Assembly: GCA_963969595.1 (NCBI GenBank)
Contig: OZ018410.1
Location: 31,438,913 to 31,502,912, forward strand
Source: Neckera pumila
Lineage: Eukaryota; Streptophyta; Bryopsida; Hypnales; Neckeraceae
Direction of reading: 5' to 3'
Length of the DNA: 64,000 bases
A program made the translations under genes and the position numbers. This document shows positions 46,258 to 55,708 of this stretch, piece by piece (the stretch's first letter is position 1; each line of letters begins with the position of its first letter). The notes under the pieces are model-generated. The model had not been told where the DNA came from, ran no database searches, and saw only the letters and a program-made list of their open reading frames with translations.

Positions 46258-46262
46258 GTTGG
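46258..46262 (+). other. Predicted target-site duplication of the gypsy element
   Basis: GTTGG directly precedes the LTR start. The partner copy should follow the 3' LTR, which ends about 80 bp past the window. Confidence 0.45.
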
Positions 46263-46537
46263 TGTCGCAACCATAATTTTTGGTTTTCCTCTGCTTGTCT
46301 AAATAAGGGAACGGAAACAAGTAATTAGGATCTGTATCCAATTAGAGGGGCAGAAGGAAACTAGAGACAGGCAACGCTAATTTAGTAAGGAGAAAATTGT
46401 ATCTGATCCGGTTAGAATGTTAGTATTCAGGAGCGGAATTACATCCGGATCTCACCTCAGATCGGACTAGGGTTGGACCGGATTGATAAAGGACCGGACC
46501 GGAAAAGGTCATGATGATCTGCTAGGGGTCTTGGGAC

Positions 46538-46545
46538 TATATAAA
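46538..46545 (+). promoter_or_regulatory. TATA box upstream of the LTR-encoded frame
   Basis: GGACTATATAAAGGC is conserved in all three plus-strand LTR copies (44911, 46535, 61038 regions), about 275 bp before the ATG of the LTR frame and 275 bp into the LTR. This is the usual place for an LTR promoter. Confidence 0.75.
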
Positions 46546-46818
46546 GGCTGGTCGTCCTCATTTTCACTCCTTTACTTCCCTCGAGTTCTGGAGCTAACCT
46601 TGAGCGCTTTTACACCTCCGTCTGCGCTAGAGCCATTGTATGTGTGTGCGCTTCCGGTTGGGCATGTCTGAGAGTGTAGGAAGAGTAGAGAACGTGTGGG
46701 TTGCAGGTTTTGTGGTACTTTCCGGTTGAGATCGGACGAGAAGAAGTGAGGAACGGGACGTGCGGCTAGGAGAGAGTGAGGTAGCGATCGGTAAGGATTC
46801 AGCGGCCATTTAGTGTCC

Positions 46819-48471
46819 ATGCCTCAGCTGTGTAAGGCCAGACCGAGCGCGCCCAGTTCCTCCTCCGACGTCAAACTCCGGAAGGTAGTTCCGGTCATTC
46901 CTATGGAGGAACCGGCCAAATTCGAGCTAATGGAGGATCTCAACGCCATGGGGTGCCTCGTCTTGATGGATAAACCCTGGGGGTTTCAGGAGGAGCAGAT
47001 GGTCAAAGAAATTAGGTATAAGGCGTCGAATGAGTTCGACAACACCCTCCGGGGCCGCCCGACCGAATGGGAAGAAGAAAGGTGGAGGGAAGTTTACAAC
47101 TTCCGGATGGGAGGTTCAGACATGGCTGGACGGAAGGACGAGTTCATCTATGACAAGTTTCATGGAGAACCGAGCAACAAGGACGGGTACGTGGTTGTGG
47201 ACTATAAGAGCGACCGGCACCGAAACCTCCTCCAGCTCCTGGTTCCGATCGTCCATCCGGAGAAGCCGACGAGGGTGACGATGACCATCGGTAACACCAT
47301 TTTCGGTTCCCTGAGCGGGGAACGGAAAGTGAACTGGGCCCAGATCTTTTCCGATCTGGTGTCCCAGCTGGTGACGAGGATTGGAAAGAGTAGGGCCACT
47401 CCTTTGAGTCCCTATCTCTTCCACCTCTGCCACCGCAACCAACTCCTGACGCATACGGAGGAGAAGACGTGGAGCCTTCAGGACTCTATCCTGAAGTACG
47501 GAGAATCCGGTTCGGATGACGAAATGGAAGAGCAAACCGGGTCCGAACCCGAGACAGAAGAGGAAGAAGAGGAGGAGCCCTCTCGGCCAAAGAAGCGGAT
47601 GAAGACGACGCCTTCTCGCAAGAGAGGAACCCCTCCAACCACCCGGTCCACACCAGAACAGGGATCGGAGGTGGAGATGCCGGATCTCGAGGACCCGGCC
47701 GACCCGTTCAACCAGTTGACGATAATCCTGTGTGCGATACGAGCGGACTGGGAGGTCAAGAGGAGAGCTCTCACTGGTATCGGAGAGATGGTGGGTGCAC
47801 CGGCCGATAGCAATTTGCCGAGTAAGGTGGGCCAATACCTAGCCAATCCGGATGAGAACCGGAAGCAGGAGGCAGAGATCCGTCGACTTCAAGAGGAAGT
47901 CGACACTCTAAGGGCTGACATGGTAGCCCTCAGGGAAGACAAGGCTGCAGTCCGGGAGGTGGCGGAGGCAGCCCGGAAGGTGGCTGAGTCGGTGAAGGAC
48001 ACTCTCGGAGAGTCCGGATCCACCGCAGTCAAGGCGGCACTATTCGACAAAGGGGTGCATGAGGAGAAAAAGGTATCCGGTTCCCGGATAGTTCGGATCC
48101 TGACCGACTTCACCGATCGGGTGAAAGCGTCCTTAATGGCAACGAGAGAGGCGGCCAACCGGATGGATGTCAGCAGTCAGAAGCTGAACGGATTCATGTA
48201 CTCCCAGGAGATCCACCTCTCCGATATATCGCTACCGGATTCGTTTGCAGCCGGAGGATCGAATCCAAGGGAGCGCAAGGATCAGACACCCCAGTCAAGG
48301 AAGAGTAACCGGAGACCTGGGCTTGGGCAACCGATTCATCTAGATTCCTCGCCAAGGTCAGATCTTCCGGATCCAGCTGCCGGGGAGCGGAGTCGGAACC
48401 TTGCCGACGTCTTCAACCAACTGCCCAAGGAACCAAGAAGTCCTACGCTGGGTGGGGGTGTTGGAGAGTAG
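46819..48471 (+). CDS. LTR-encoded protein, intact 550-codon frame, function unknown
   Basis: The first ATG (46819) follows a conserved TAGTGTCC in all copies; a GTG six bases upstream is a less likely start. Residues about 28-215 form a compact N-terminal domain with MGCLVLMDKPWGF, RWREVYNF, YDKFHGEPSNKDGY, NTIFGSLSGERKVNW and LSPYLFHL. The layout is reminiscent of the putative plant transposon protein domain found in some Athila-like elements, but that is an impression and not a proven match. Residues 229-255 are Asp/Glu-rich. RPKKRMKTTPSRKRG (256-270) looks like a nuclear localisation signal. Residues about 345-395 have heptad-like spacing typical of a coiled coil. It has no zinc knuckle, protease or polymerase motif, so it is not gag-pol. 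It is the only fully open copy in the window. Confidence 0.75.
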   Translation: MPQLCKARPSAPSSSSDVKLRKVVPVIPMEEPAKFELMEDLNAMGCLVLMDKPWGFQEEQMVKEIRYKASNEFDNTLRGRPTEWEEERWREVYNFRMGGSDMAGRKDEFIYDKFHGEPSNKDGYVVVDYKSDRHRNLLQLLVPIVHPEKPTRVTMTIGNTIFGSLSGERKVNWAQIFSDLVSQLVTRIGKSRATPLSPYLFHLCHRNQLLTHTEEKTWSLQDSILKYGESGSDDEMEEQTGSEPETEEEEEEEPSRPKKRMKTTPSRKRGTPPTTRSTPEQGSEVEMPDLEDPADPFNQLTIILCAIRADWEVKRRALTGIGEMVGAPADSNLPSKVGQYLANPDENRKQEAEIRRLQEEVDTLRADMVALREDKAAVREVAEAARKVAESVKDTLGESGSTAVKAALFDKGVHEEKKVSGSRIVRILTDFTDRVKASLMATREAANRMDVSSQKLNGFMYSQEIHLSDISLPDSFAAGGSNPRERKDQTPQSRKSNRRPGLGQPIHLDSSPRSDLPDPAAGERSRNLADVFNQLPKEPRSPTLGGGVGE

Positions 48472-48604
48472 GTAGTTAATTAGGAGTATAGTTTTGTAAG
48501 ATAGTTAGGACCGGATCGGATGTTGATCCGGTCTGGCCGATTAGGATCAGACTCGGATGTCCAGCGCGGATTTCCGGGGGCCTTTTTGCTTTGTAATCAA
48601 GTTG

Positions 48605-48612
48605 TATATAAG
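48605..48612 (+). promoter_or_regulatory. Second TATA-like box in the 5' LTR
   Basis: TTGTATATAAGTCAGC lies about 135 bp after the stop of the LTR frame and about 1.1 kb before gag. It is unchanged in the 3' LTR (63107). It could start a gag-pol transcript that omits the LTR frame, or act in 3' end formation. Confidence 0.4.
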
Positions 48613-49588
48613 TCAGCTTGTGCTTGGGAGCTGCGAGTCTTTTCACCTCATTTTTGTGTACGTCTTTTCTTGGCCTCTTGCTGCGTGTCTCTCCCGTGTG
48701 TGGCAGGGTTGTGTGGTGAAGAGTTAGGAAGGCGCATGCTAGTGCGGGTGTGATTTCTCCCTTTGGCATCCTTGTTTTTTGATCTTATGTGCAAGTGAGC
48801 GGGTTGTGAATGTGTTGGGAGTGGATTCCAGTTCCTCAGCAGCTCTAAGGTTTAGGATTCCGAGCAAGACAACCGTTGTTAGGCTAGGCGGATAGGGAGG
48901 GATTCTTTAGTCGTGCTAGAACTCCTGGGTGGGAAATCCGGTTGAATGTCCGATCTCCTGAGAGATCTCGCTGCCTTAGTGGGCAAACGGAAGGACTTTA
49001 GTTGATGTTGGAATGGACGGGTTTACTTGCAACTGCCTGGCTTTGTACAGAAGGAAGGTGGCGCTAAGGTCGTTGTAGTATGGGAGGATCGTACGGGGGG
49101 TCCTTGTGTGACCGGTGATCCGGAGAGTTCTCTGGATTGCTGTAAGGAATCAAACTGGGTCCGGATTAGTGTAGGAAATTGGAGAAGGAAGAAGTGGGTC
49201 TTCAGCCACTATAATACACGAAAGGAGCGGCGGGCCTGCCACTATCAAAAGCAAGGGGCGAACCCTTTGATGGTGAAACAGAGGTAAAACTAAACCGGAT
49301 GGTAGTAAGAGCGGATGTGAGTTGATCAGATCGGATCGGAAAGTGGACCGGATCGGAGAAGGAGAAGAGGGTCTGATTGTAGTTCTTGGTGTTGTTGTGT
49401 TTCCGGTTGTTGTGTTAGAACCGGAAGAGGAAATATAGGTACTGACTTAGCTTAGAGACCAAATAAGGCTATCTACTTCATAGAATCTCGCGGGTTCGAT
49501 CTTTAGAGTCACTTTGTTATACTTTAAAGCGGTGTTTTGGTAGTATAACTGGGAAATTGCTTGCCTTGTGCTGCAACATACAAAAATT

Positions 49589-49606
49589 TGGTGCCGCTAC
49601 CGTGGA
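49589..49606 (+). other. Primer-binding site, tRNA-Asp-like
   Basis: TGGTGCCGCTACCGTGGA lies 10 bp after the LTR. It matches 14 of 18 positions of TGGCGCCGTTGCCGGGGA, the complement of the plant tRNA-Asp 3' end that Athila and Tat-type elements use. The four mismatches are three transitions and one transversion. Confidence 0.75.
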
Positions 49607-49727
49607 TTCTAAAGCTATTAGCTCTATTTTGATCCCTATTAGCTAAGGTCGGTTGTTATTGTGACTTCCATGATGTCGTTAGAAAATCGGTTTTCAGGCA
49701 GAAACAGGAGAACCGGATCTTGCACGC

Positions 49728-51635
49728 ATGAGAAAGAGGACAAGAAGTGAAATCAGACGATTCCGGAAGAATCAGTGTGGAGAATCGTTGAGATTAGGTC
49801 TTAGTGATCCGGAGATATCAAAACCGGAAGACCAACCCATTTTTGTGCCTGCACCTAGAGAAGGAAACAAGAGCCCAAGATCGGAGAATACACCTCCAAC
49901 TTCTGAGCGAGTATCGGAACCGGATGTAGAAGAGCCGTTGCCAGAAGAAGATAGGATGACCCGGTTGAGGTACAAGCGCTTCAAGGGAGACGGAAGCTAG
50001 GATGCGGATGAGTGGCTGTGCGAGTTTCAATCGACCGCGCTTGCCAATCAGGAGAATGAGGCTACCCAACAAAGAATCTTTCAGGGATTGCTGAAGGGGG
50101 AAGCGCTCAAATGGTACCAAGACGTTCCGGAGTTGACCCGGAATGATTGGGATCAGCTGAGAACGGACTTCCTACAGGCTTTCCGAGAAGTGGGTGGGGA
50201 GGCCAGAGCATTCGGTCGGTCGAGTACCCTCACGATGAAGTCAACCGAATCCGTGCAAAAGTATGGACAGAGGATAAAAGCGCTCATGCAGAAGTTGACT
50301 ATGGAGATTGCCCCTGGTCTGCAAGTAGAATAGTACGTAGACGGATTGCCGGAATCCATGGGATTCCTTATCCGGCAAACAAGACCGAGGACACTTCGGG
50401 AGGCCATGGATGCTGCGACCAACTACAAAAATTCCGCTCAGTCACTCCGGAAATCTTTGAGGAGAAGCGAGAGGAAAGCCAAGGAGAAGAGCAAGAAGAG
50501 CGATCGGAAGTCGAAGCATCGTAAGAAGATTTCGGATTCGGAGAGCAGTTCCGAGTCATCCGGATCGGATGTTTCCGATCCCAGTTCGTCAAGTTCGGAG
50601 GAGGACCGGAGTATTTCGCCTCCGCGGCGTTCGTCAAAGAGGGGTCAGAGAGAGAAGACCGTCGTTAAGGTCAAGACGGAGGATCCGGATTTGAAGAAGT
50701 TTATGAAGAAGATCCAAGAATCTCTGGAGGCAATCAAGGTGAACCTCGCTGAGAACCAAAGACGGAGACAGATTGTCCCGACTTCCCGAGCCAACGTTTG
50801 GTGCGGAAGATGTAGAGAACCGGGTCACTACCCGAGCGAATGTCAGAAGGTAGCACCGAAGCAAGTCCACTATGTGTATCTAGACGAAGAGACCTACTAC
50901 ACCATGGCGGCTGAAGAAGAGGAGGAAGTCTACCAGGTTCAACCTACTTACGGGAGAGGAAAAGGTATTGCTGTCCCAATCCGTTCCAATGTTTTGAACC
51001 GGAACTTTCTACCTGGACCTAGCCAAGGCCCAGGGATGCAGCCACCTATGCGAGTACCGGGATATCCGGATAGGCAAGTGGTGATTTGCTATTGTTGTGG
51101 AGAACCGGGACACTATGCCAGCAGTTGTCCTCACAAGGGACAAGGGCAAGGTGCACCACGGATTATGCCGTGCCACAATTGTAGAGAGTATGGACATGCC
51201 GAGCAAGATTGCTCTAAACCAGCGCAAACGCGACCGGTTTACAAGCAAGTGCAAATTCTTCCAAAAGAGCAAACCGCACTGAACTACGATCATTCAACCG
51301 GAACAGAGAATCCGGAAAAGTGACGGTGCGAGGTGGAACTGCCAATTGGAACAGAGAGCGTGGTCAACCGAGTATTGATCCGCAGTTCCACCAGGAACCA
51401 AACCGGACAGTCAATCAAGAGGAGTAAGAGGAGTTCGAAAAGGAAATCGGAATCGAGTAGCGATTCGGATCGGCTTTCTCCAGAACAGAGACTGGAATCG
51501 GAGGTAGAACAATCAGAGGAAGGAGTAGAACATGACCGGATTCCGATAGATATCAGTGTAGAGATCCGAAGGGAAATCTTTGGATTGGATATTGTACGGA
51601 CCCCAAAAACGGTTACATTCAGTGAGCTCCAGTGA
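49728..51635 (+). pseudogene. gag: Gypsy gag with three CCHC zinc knuckles
   Basis: One frame runs from the ATG at 49728 to a TGA at 51633-51635, with TAG at 49998-50000, TAG at 50331-50333 and TGA at 51321-51323. The retrotransposon gag core is visible as IFQGLLKGEALKWYQDVP and SVQKYGQRIKALMQKL. It is followed by a Ser/Lys-rich linker and three CX2CX4HX4C knuckles (CGRCREPGHYPSEC, CYCCGEPGHYASSC, CHNCREYGHAEQDC, about 50800-51212). Gag packages the element RNA in cytoplasmic particles. An ATG at 49670 in another frame, reading NRFSGRNRRTGS, may be the true N-terminus before a frameshift. Three knuckles are more than the usual one or two. Confidence 0.88.
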
Positions 51636-52660
51636 TCGTTATTCCGGATGTGAGTACCCATGAATACAACATCATCCAAGATATTAAGGATCAGAAGGCG
51701 AATGTGACTATCGGACAGCTAGTACACGACAATGTGATGTACCAGAAGCTAATCCGAGACGCCTGGACACGGAAGCGGAAGAAGAAGGTGAAGCTACCCG
51801 CAGTGGTAGTTAACTTTTCTCAACCGAAAGATGCCGGAGCTCCCGAGGTCACAATAGAGATAGAGGGATGTGCGATTCCCAAGGTTCCCATCGATGGCGG
51901 ATCGGGAGTTAACCTGATGCTGGAAGACACAGCGTTTGATTTGGGATTCACCACATTTGAAGCTACGGAACAAGTTCTCCGGATTGCGGACCAGTCTCGA
52001 GTACATCCGGTTGGTAGACTTTTACAAGTGCCAACCCGGATTGGGAAAACAGACTATCTGTTGAACTACGTCATCATCCGTGTTCATAAAGGTAGACCCT
52101 TTCCGATGTTACTCGGAAGACCTTGGTTATATTCCGCCCGGGTTCTTGTAGATTGGGGAGCCAAGGAACTGGTGGTAGGGAAACCTTCCACCCGGATTCC
52201 TTAGGCTATGGAGAAGCATTTCGGAGAGACCAGCGATTCGGATGGTTACACGACGGACTGGTCTGATCCGGAAGATTCCGCTGCGAGCTATTATGTAGAT
52301 CCTTTCGAGCACCAATCCAAGGCAAACTATGGATTCTTCGAGGCAGTGCTAGAGCATGAACCGGGAGAAATCCAGGAAGCAGTATTGGAAGATCGATCCT
52401 TAGGGGAGTCGAGTGTTCCACTCACAATGGAGTGGATTGCTCAACAGATCAGGAGCGGAAGTCTTCCCACCAATGGGAGTGAGACGAGTGGATCGGGTTG
52501 GGGAAATTTAGCGTCCTTTCCGGAGGAAGGATATGCGGAAAAAGTCAAACCGGTTGTCTCACCTACTGATTATGAGAAGGAGAGTATTGAACCCGACAAG
52601 AGTTTTTATCTTAATAAGCTCTTGAAGGATACGGAGAGATCCGATATATTCAACTTCTGA
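51632..52660 (+). pseudogene. Gypsy aspartic protease region and linker
   Basis: This frame is shifted relative to gag and overlaps its last codon. It contains the retropepsin core VPIDGGSGVNLML (Asp-Gly-Gly-Ser-Gly in place of the common D(T/S)G) and the second conserved patch PFPMLLGRPWLYSARVLVDW. This enzyme releases the mature Gag and Pol proteins. A TAG at 52202-52204 interrupts the frame. The following linker, rich in Glu and Ser, ends in DKSFYLNKLLKDTERSDIF, where one base is missing near 52657 and the pol frame continues one frame over. Confidence 0.82.
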
Positions 52661-54610
52661 AGGAGTACCTCGACGTTTTTGCTTGGAAGCCATCCGATCT
52701 GAAGGGAATTCCCTCTCACCTCAGGGAGCATCGCATCAACTTGATGGAAGGATCCATTCCGGTCCGACAGCGATAGTACCGACTCAATCCGAAGTATTCG
52801 TTGATGGTGAAGGAGGAAATCGATCGACTGTTGGAGGCAGGATTCATCTATCCGGTCCACAACTTCGAATGGGTTTCCTCCATTGTGATTGTTCCAAAGA
52901 AGGTCGGAGCGGATGGGAAGGTCAAGATCCGGTTTTTTCAAGATTTCCGGAAATTGAATGCAGCTACGAAGAAGGACTATTTCCTTCTCCCGTTCACCGA
53001 CATTATTTTGGATCACGTCGCTGGACATGAGTGCTACAGTTTTTTGGATGGATTTTCTGGTTATAACCAGGTATTCATTCGGTGGTGCAATCAGCTGAAG
53101 ACGACATTTACAACGGAATGGAGGACTTACGCCTTCACCCGGATGCCGTTCGGTCTGTGTAATGCACTCGGAACATTTCAGCGACTCATAATGAACATCT
53201 TCAAAGATTTCCTTCAGCATTTCATTGAAGTGTTCATAGACGACTTTGCGGTTTTCAGCGACCGGGAAAGTCATCTCGAGTGTTTGAGGAAGACGTTCCA
53301 GAAGTGCCGAGAGAACAGTTTGAAGCTACACCCGGGCAAGTGTTTTTTCGGAATGAGTTCCGGAATTCTGCTCGGTCATGTGGTAAGTCGAACCGGATTA
53401 CAAGCAGACTTGGAAAAGGTGAAAGTGATGCTTTCCCTGTTACCTCCAACCAACATAAAAGAAGTCCGCAGATTTCTTAGATGTGTGGGCTACTACAGAC
53501 GGTTCATCGATGGATATGCCAAGAGGGCTATTCCGCTCACGGAACTTCTGAAGAAAGATACGAAATTTGTTTGGACCGGAAAGAGACAGCAGGCCTTCGA
53601 GGATTTGAAGACCCAGTTGGCTAAAGCTCCGATCCTGTTAGTTCCGGATTGGACCAAGGAGTTCCATGTTACTATCAATGCATCGGGTTAGTGTTTGGGG
53701 TCCATTATGTGGCAATTCGACGCAGAAAGGCGGGAGAACCCGATCTACTATGCGAGCAGACAAATGAGTTTGGCGGAACGGAATTACACCACCACGGAAC
53801 GGGAAGCGCTAGCCGTGGTCTATTCCTGTAAGAAGTTCCAGCATTATTTATTGGGATACAAGGTAATTTTCTACACGGATCATGATTCTCTGAAATATCT
53901 TGTGAACAAACCAAATTTGTTAGGCCGGATTGCTAGATGGATTTTGCTCTTGCAAGAGTTTCATTACGAAGTTGTAGTCAAACCCGAAAAGGCAAATGTT
54001 AATGCAGATTACCTCTCGAGGCAAAGAGGGCAGAAATCCGTCGCGGATATCTCTGCCGATTTTCCGGATGAATTCCCGAATCCGGTAATGAGTCCGGCAG
54101 TGATAGAAACTTTAGATTCTCCTTTGGTCGAAGTCTTTTACCTCAATGATGAATCTGTTTCTGAATACAAGGACATCATAGATTACTTAGTGACGTCTAG
54201 ATATCCGGACCAGATGAGTCACGAGGAGAAAGAAATTTTCCAAAGGAAAGTGGCTCCTTATACTTTGATTAGAGGAGTCCTTTTTAAGTTAGGAATGGAT
54301 GACGTTCTCAGACGATGCCTAGAACCCTCGGAATGGAAGAAAGTAATCCAAGCCCTTCACGCAGGGAGTTTAGGAGGGCATTTTGCCTTTATAAGTACAG
54401 TAAACCGGATCCGATCAACCGGATACTGGTGGCCGTATTTACATAGGGATGTGAGGAATTTTGTGCGGAGTTGTGATCAGTGTCAGCGGACAGGAGCACC
54501 GTCCTTCCGAAACCATTGGCCATTGACTCCCATCATTCCTCTAGAGCCATTTGAGAAGTGGGGAATAGATTTTATTGGGCCTATCTTTCCGATCAGTGGA
54601 CGGAAGAAGA
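52660..54610 (+). pseudogene. pol: Gypsy reverse transcriptase, RNase H and start of integrase
   Basis: The frame opens KEYLDVFAWKPSDLKGIP. Reverse transcriptase motifs follow in order: FLDGFSGYNQVFI, RMPFGLCNALGTFQRL and EVFIDDFAVFS (catalytic Asp-Asp near 53240), then PGKCFFG and FLRCVGYYRRFI. The RNase H region shows INASG where family members have a catalytic Asp (DASG), then YTDHDSLKYL. The integrase zinc finger (HAGSLGGHF ... SCDQCQR) and the first catalytic Asp (WGIDFIGP) follow. TAG codons lie at 52774-52776 and 53689-53691. The reading frame is cut at GRKK by the copia insertion and resumes at 59904 without loss. Confidence 0.92.
54606..54610 (+). other. Copia target-site duplication, left copy
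   Basis: GAAGA precedes the copia element and recurs at 59899-59903. Removing the element and one copy restores the gypsy integrase frame across Arg-Lys-Lys-Arg-Tyr. Confidence 0.93.
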
Positions 54611-54901
54611 TGTTGAAGTTAGAGAGTGACTTTAGTTAGGAGTTGTTTGTAGCCAACCAAGGTGTTATTAGAGAGGGACAGCGTGATATGAGAGAGGGAC
54701 AGTGTGATATTAGAGAAGGACAGTGTGATATTAGAGAGGGGCAGCCTTCTATGTTGATATAACCCATAAGGTTAGTCATGGCACTTGTTAGTAGAGTAGT
54801 ATAAGAGGGCAATCCCTTGCTTGGGTTTTTCACCTGTTCCTTGTACTTGTTTGTGTCCTCTTTTCATTGGAATACAAAGCCTTTGTATTTTTCTTACAAT
54901 A
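54611..54901 (+). repeat. Copia 5' LTR with 21-bp repeat expansion
   Basis: It begins TGTTGAAGTTAGAGAGTGAC and ends CTTACAATA. Three extra 21-bp units (core AGAGAGGGACAGTGTGATAT) at about 54671-54733 account exactly for the 63-bp length excess over the 3' LTR. TGTTG at the start and CAATA at the end form a short inverted repeat, with TA where CA is usual. Confidence 0.92.
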
Positions 54902-54915
54902 GGTATGGGCCCAGT
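54902..54915 (+). other. Degenerate copia primer-binding site
   Basis: GGTATGGGCCCAGT follows the LTR directly. It resembles the initiator tRNA-Met complement TGGTATCAGAGCC used by most plant copia elements only in its first half. Confidence 0.5.
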
Positions 54916-55083
54916 CCTGTAAGTTGCTATTAGAGGTGAGATCACTTTGCAAAGGCGTATTGGAGGCGCATTGCTAAAGTTGAGAGCAAGTGGAGTTGGA
55001 GGTTGTTTTTGGAGGGTTTTTTTTTTTAGCAAGATCTTATTCTTTGGAAAGGTATTATTTTGCATTAAGTGTTATTTTTATTG

Positions 55084-55676
55084 TGAATGTTGGTTGTGAG
55101 ATTTGAGAGCCATTGAGGGTTAATTTGAGTTGTTGTGATCATTTAGAGTCACATTGGAGAAATTGCAACCACGTGAGTGTTGGTTGTGCAATTTGAGAGC
55201 CATTGAGGGGCTGATTTGAATTGTTGTGATCTTTTGGAGTCACATTGGAGAGAATGCAACCATGTGAGTGTTGGTTGTGGGATTTGAGAGCCATTGAGGG
55301 TTGATTTGAGTTGTTGTGATGATTTGGAGTCACATTGGAGAGATTGCAACCACGTGAGTGTTGGTTGTGCAATTTGAGAGCCATTGAGGGGCTGATTCGA
55401 GTTGTTGTGATCATTTGGAGTCACATTGGAGAGATTGCAACTGCGTGAGTGTTGGTTGTGAGATTTGAGAGCCATTGAGGGCTGATTTAAGTTGTTGTGA
55501 TCATTTGGAGTCACATTGGAGAGATTGCAACCGCGTGAGTGTTGGTTGTGAGATTTGAGAGCCATTGAGGGCTGATTTAAGTTGTTGTGATCATTTGGAG
55601 TCACATTGGAGAGATTGCAACCACGTGAGTGTTGGTTGTGGGATTTAAGAGCCATTGAGGGTTGATTTGAGTTGTT
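55084..55676 (+). repeat. 90-bp tandem repeats in the copia leader
   Basis: Seven copies start with TGTTGGTTGTG at 55088, 55178, 55269, 55359, 55450, 55540 and 55630. Each contains TTTGAGAGCCATTGAGGG (TTTAAGAGCC in the last) and a GTCACATTGGAGA block, except that the last copy breaks off before that block. Units 1-4 alternate between a 90-bp and a 91-bp type, and units 5 and 6 are nearly identical. The array lies between the primer site and the gag ATG, in the transcribed leader. Confidence 0.93.
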
Positions 55677-55708
55677 GAGAACTTTATTAGAGTAGGAGAT
55701 GTGGCACT

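Larger units (their letters stand above)
46263..49578 (+). repeat. 5' LTR, 3.3 kb, protein-coding
   Basis: It starts TGTCGCAACCATAATTTTTG and ends GTGCTGCAACA. The 3' copy at 60767 follows it base for base with an offset of about 14,503 and only a few percent difference by eye. The ends agree with those of the minus-strand solo LTR. It contains an upstream TATA box, a 550-codon open frame and a second TATA-like box downstream of that frame. Confidence 0.92.

Noticed and set aside
47116..47835. 239-codon minus-strand frame under the LTR protein
   Set aside because: It is antisense to a conserved sense frame with GC-rich third positions, and the same shadow is broken up in the other LTR copies.
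54637..54833. Minus-strand frame with repeated HCPSLIS
   Set aside because: It is the antisense of the 21-bp tandem units in the copia LTR.
55139..55655. Long minus-strand frames of up to 168 codons with repeated SHNQHSRGCNLSNVTP
   Set aside because: They are the antisense of the 90-bp tandem array. A repeat length divisible by three keeps a stop-free frame open, and there is no domain or start context.
55084..55676. Regularly spaced repeats suggesting a CRISPR array
   Set aside because: Units are contiguous with no unique spacers, and the context is a plant copia leader.
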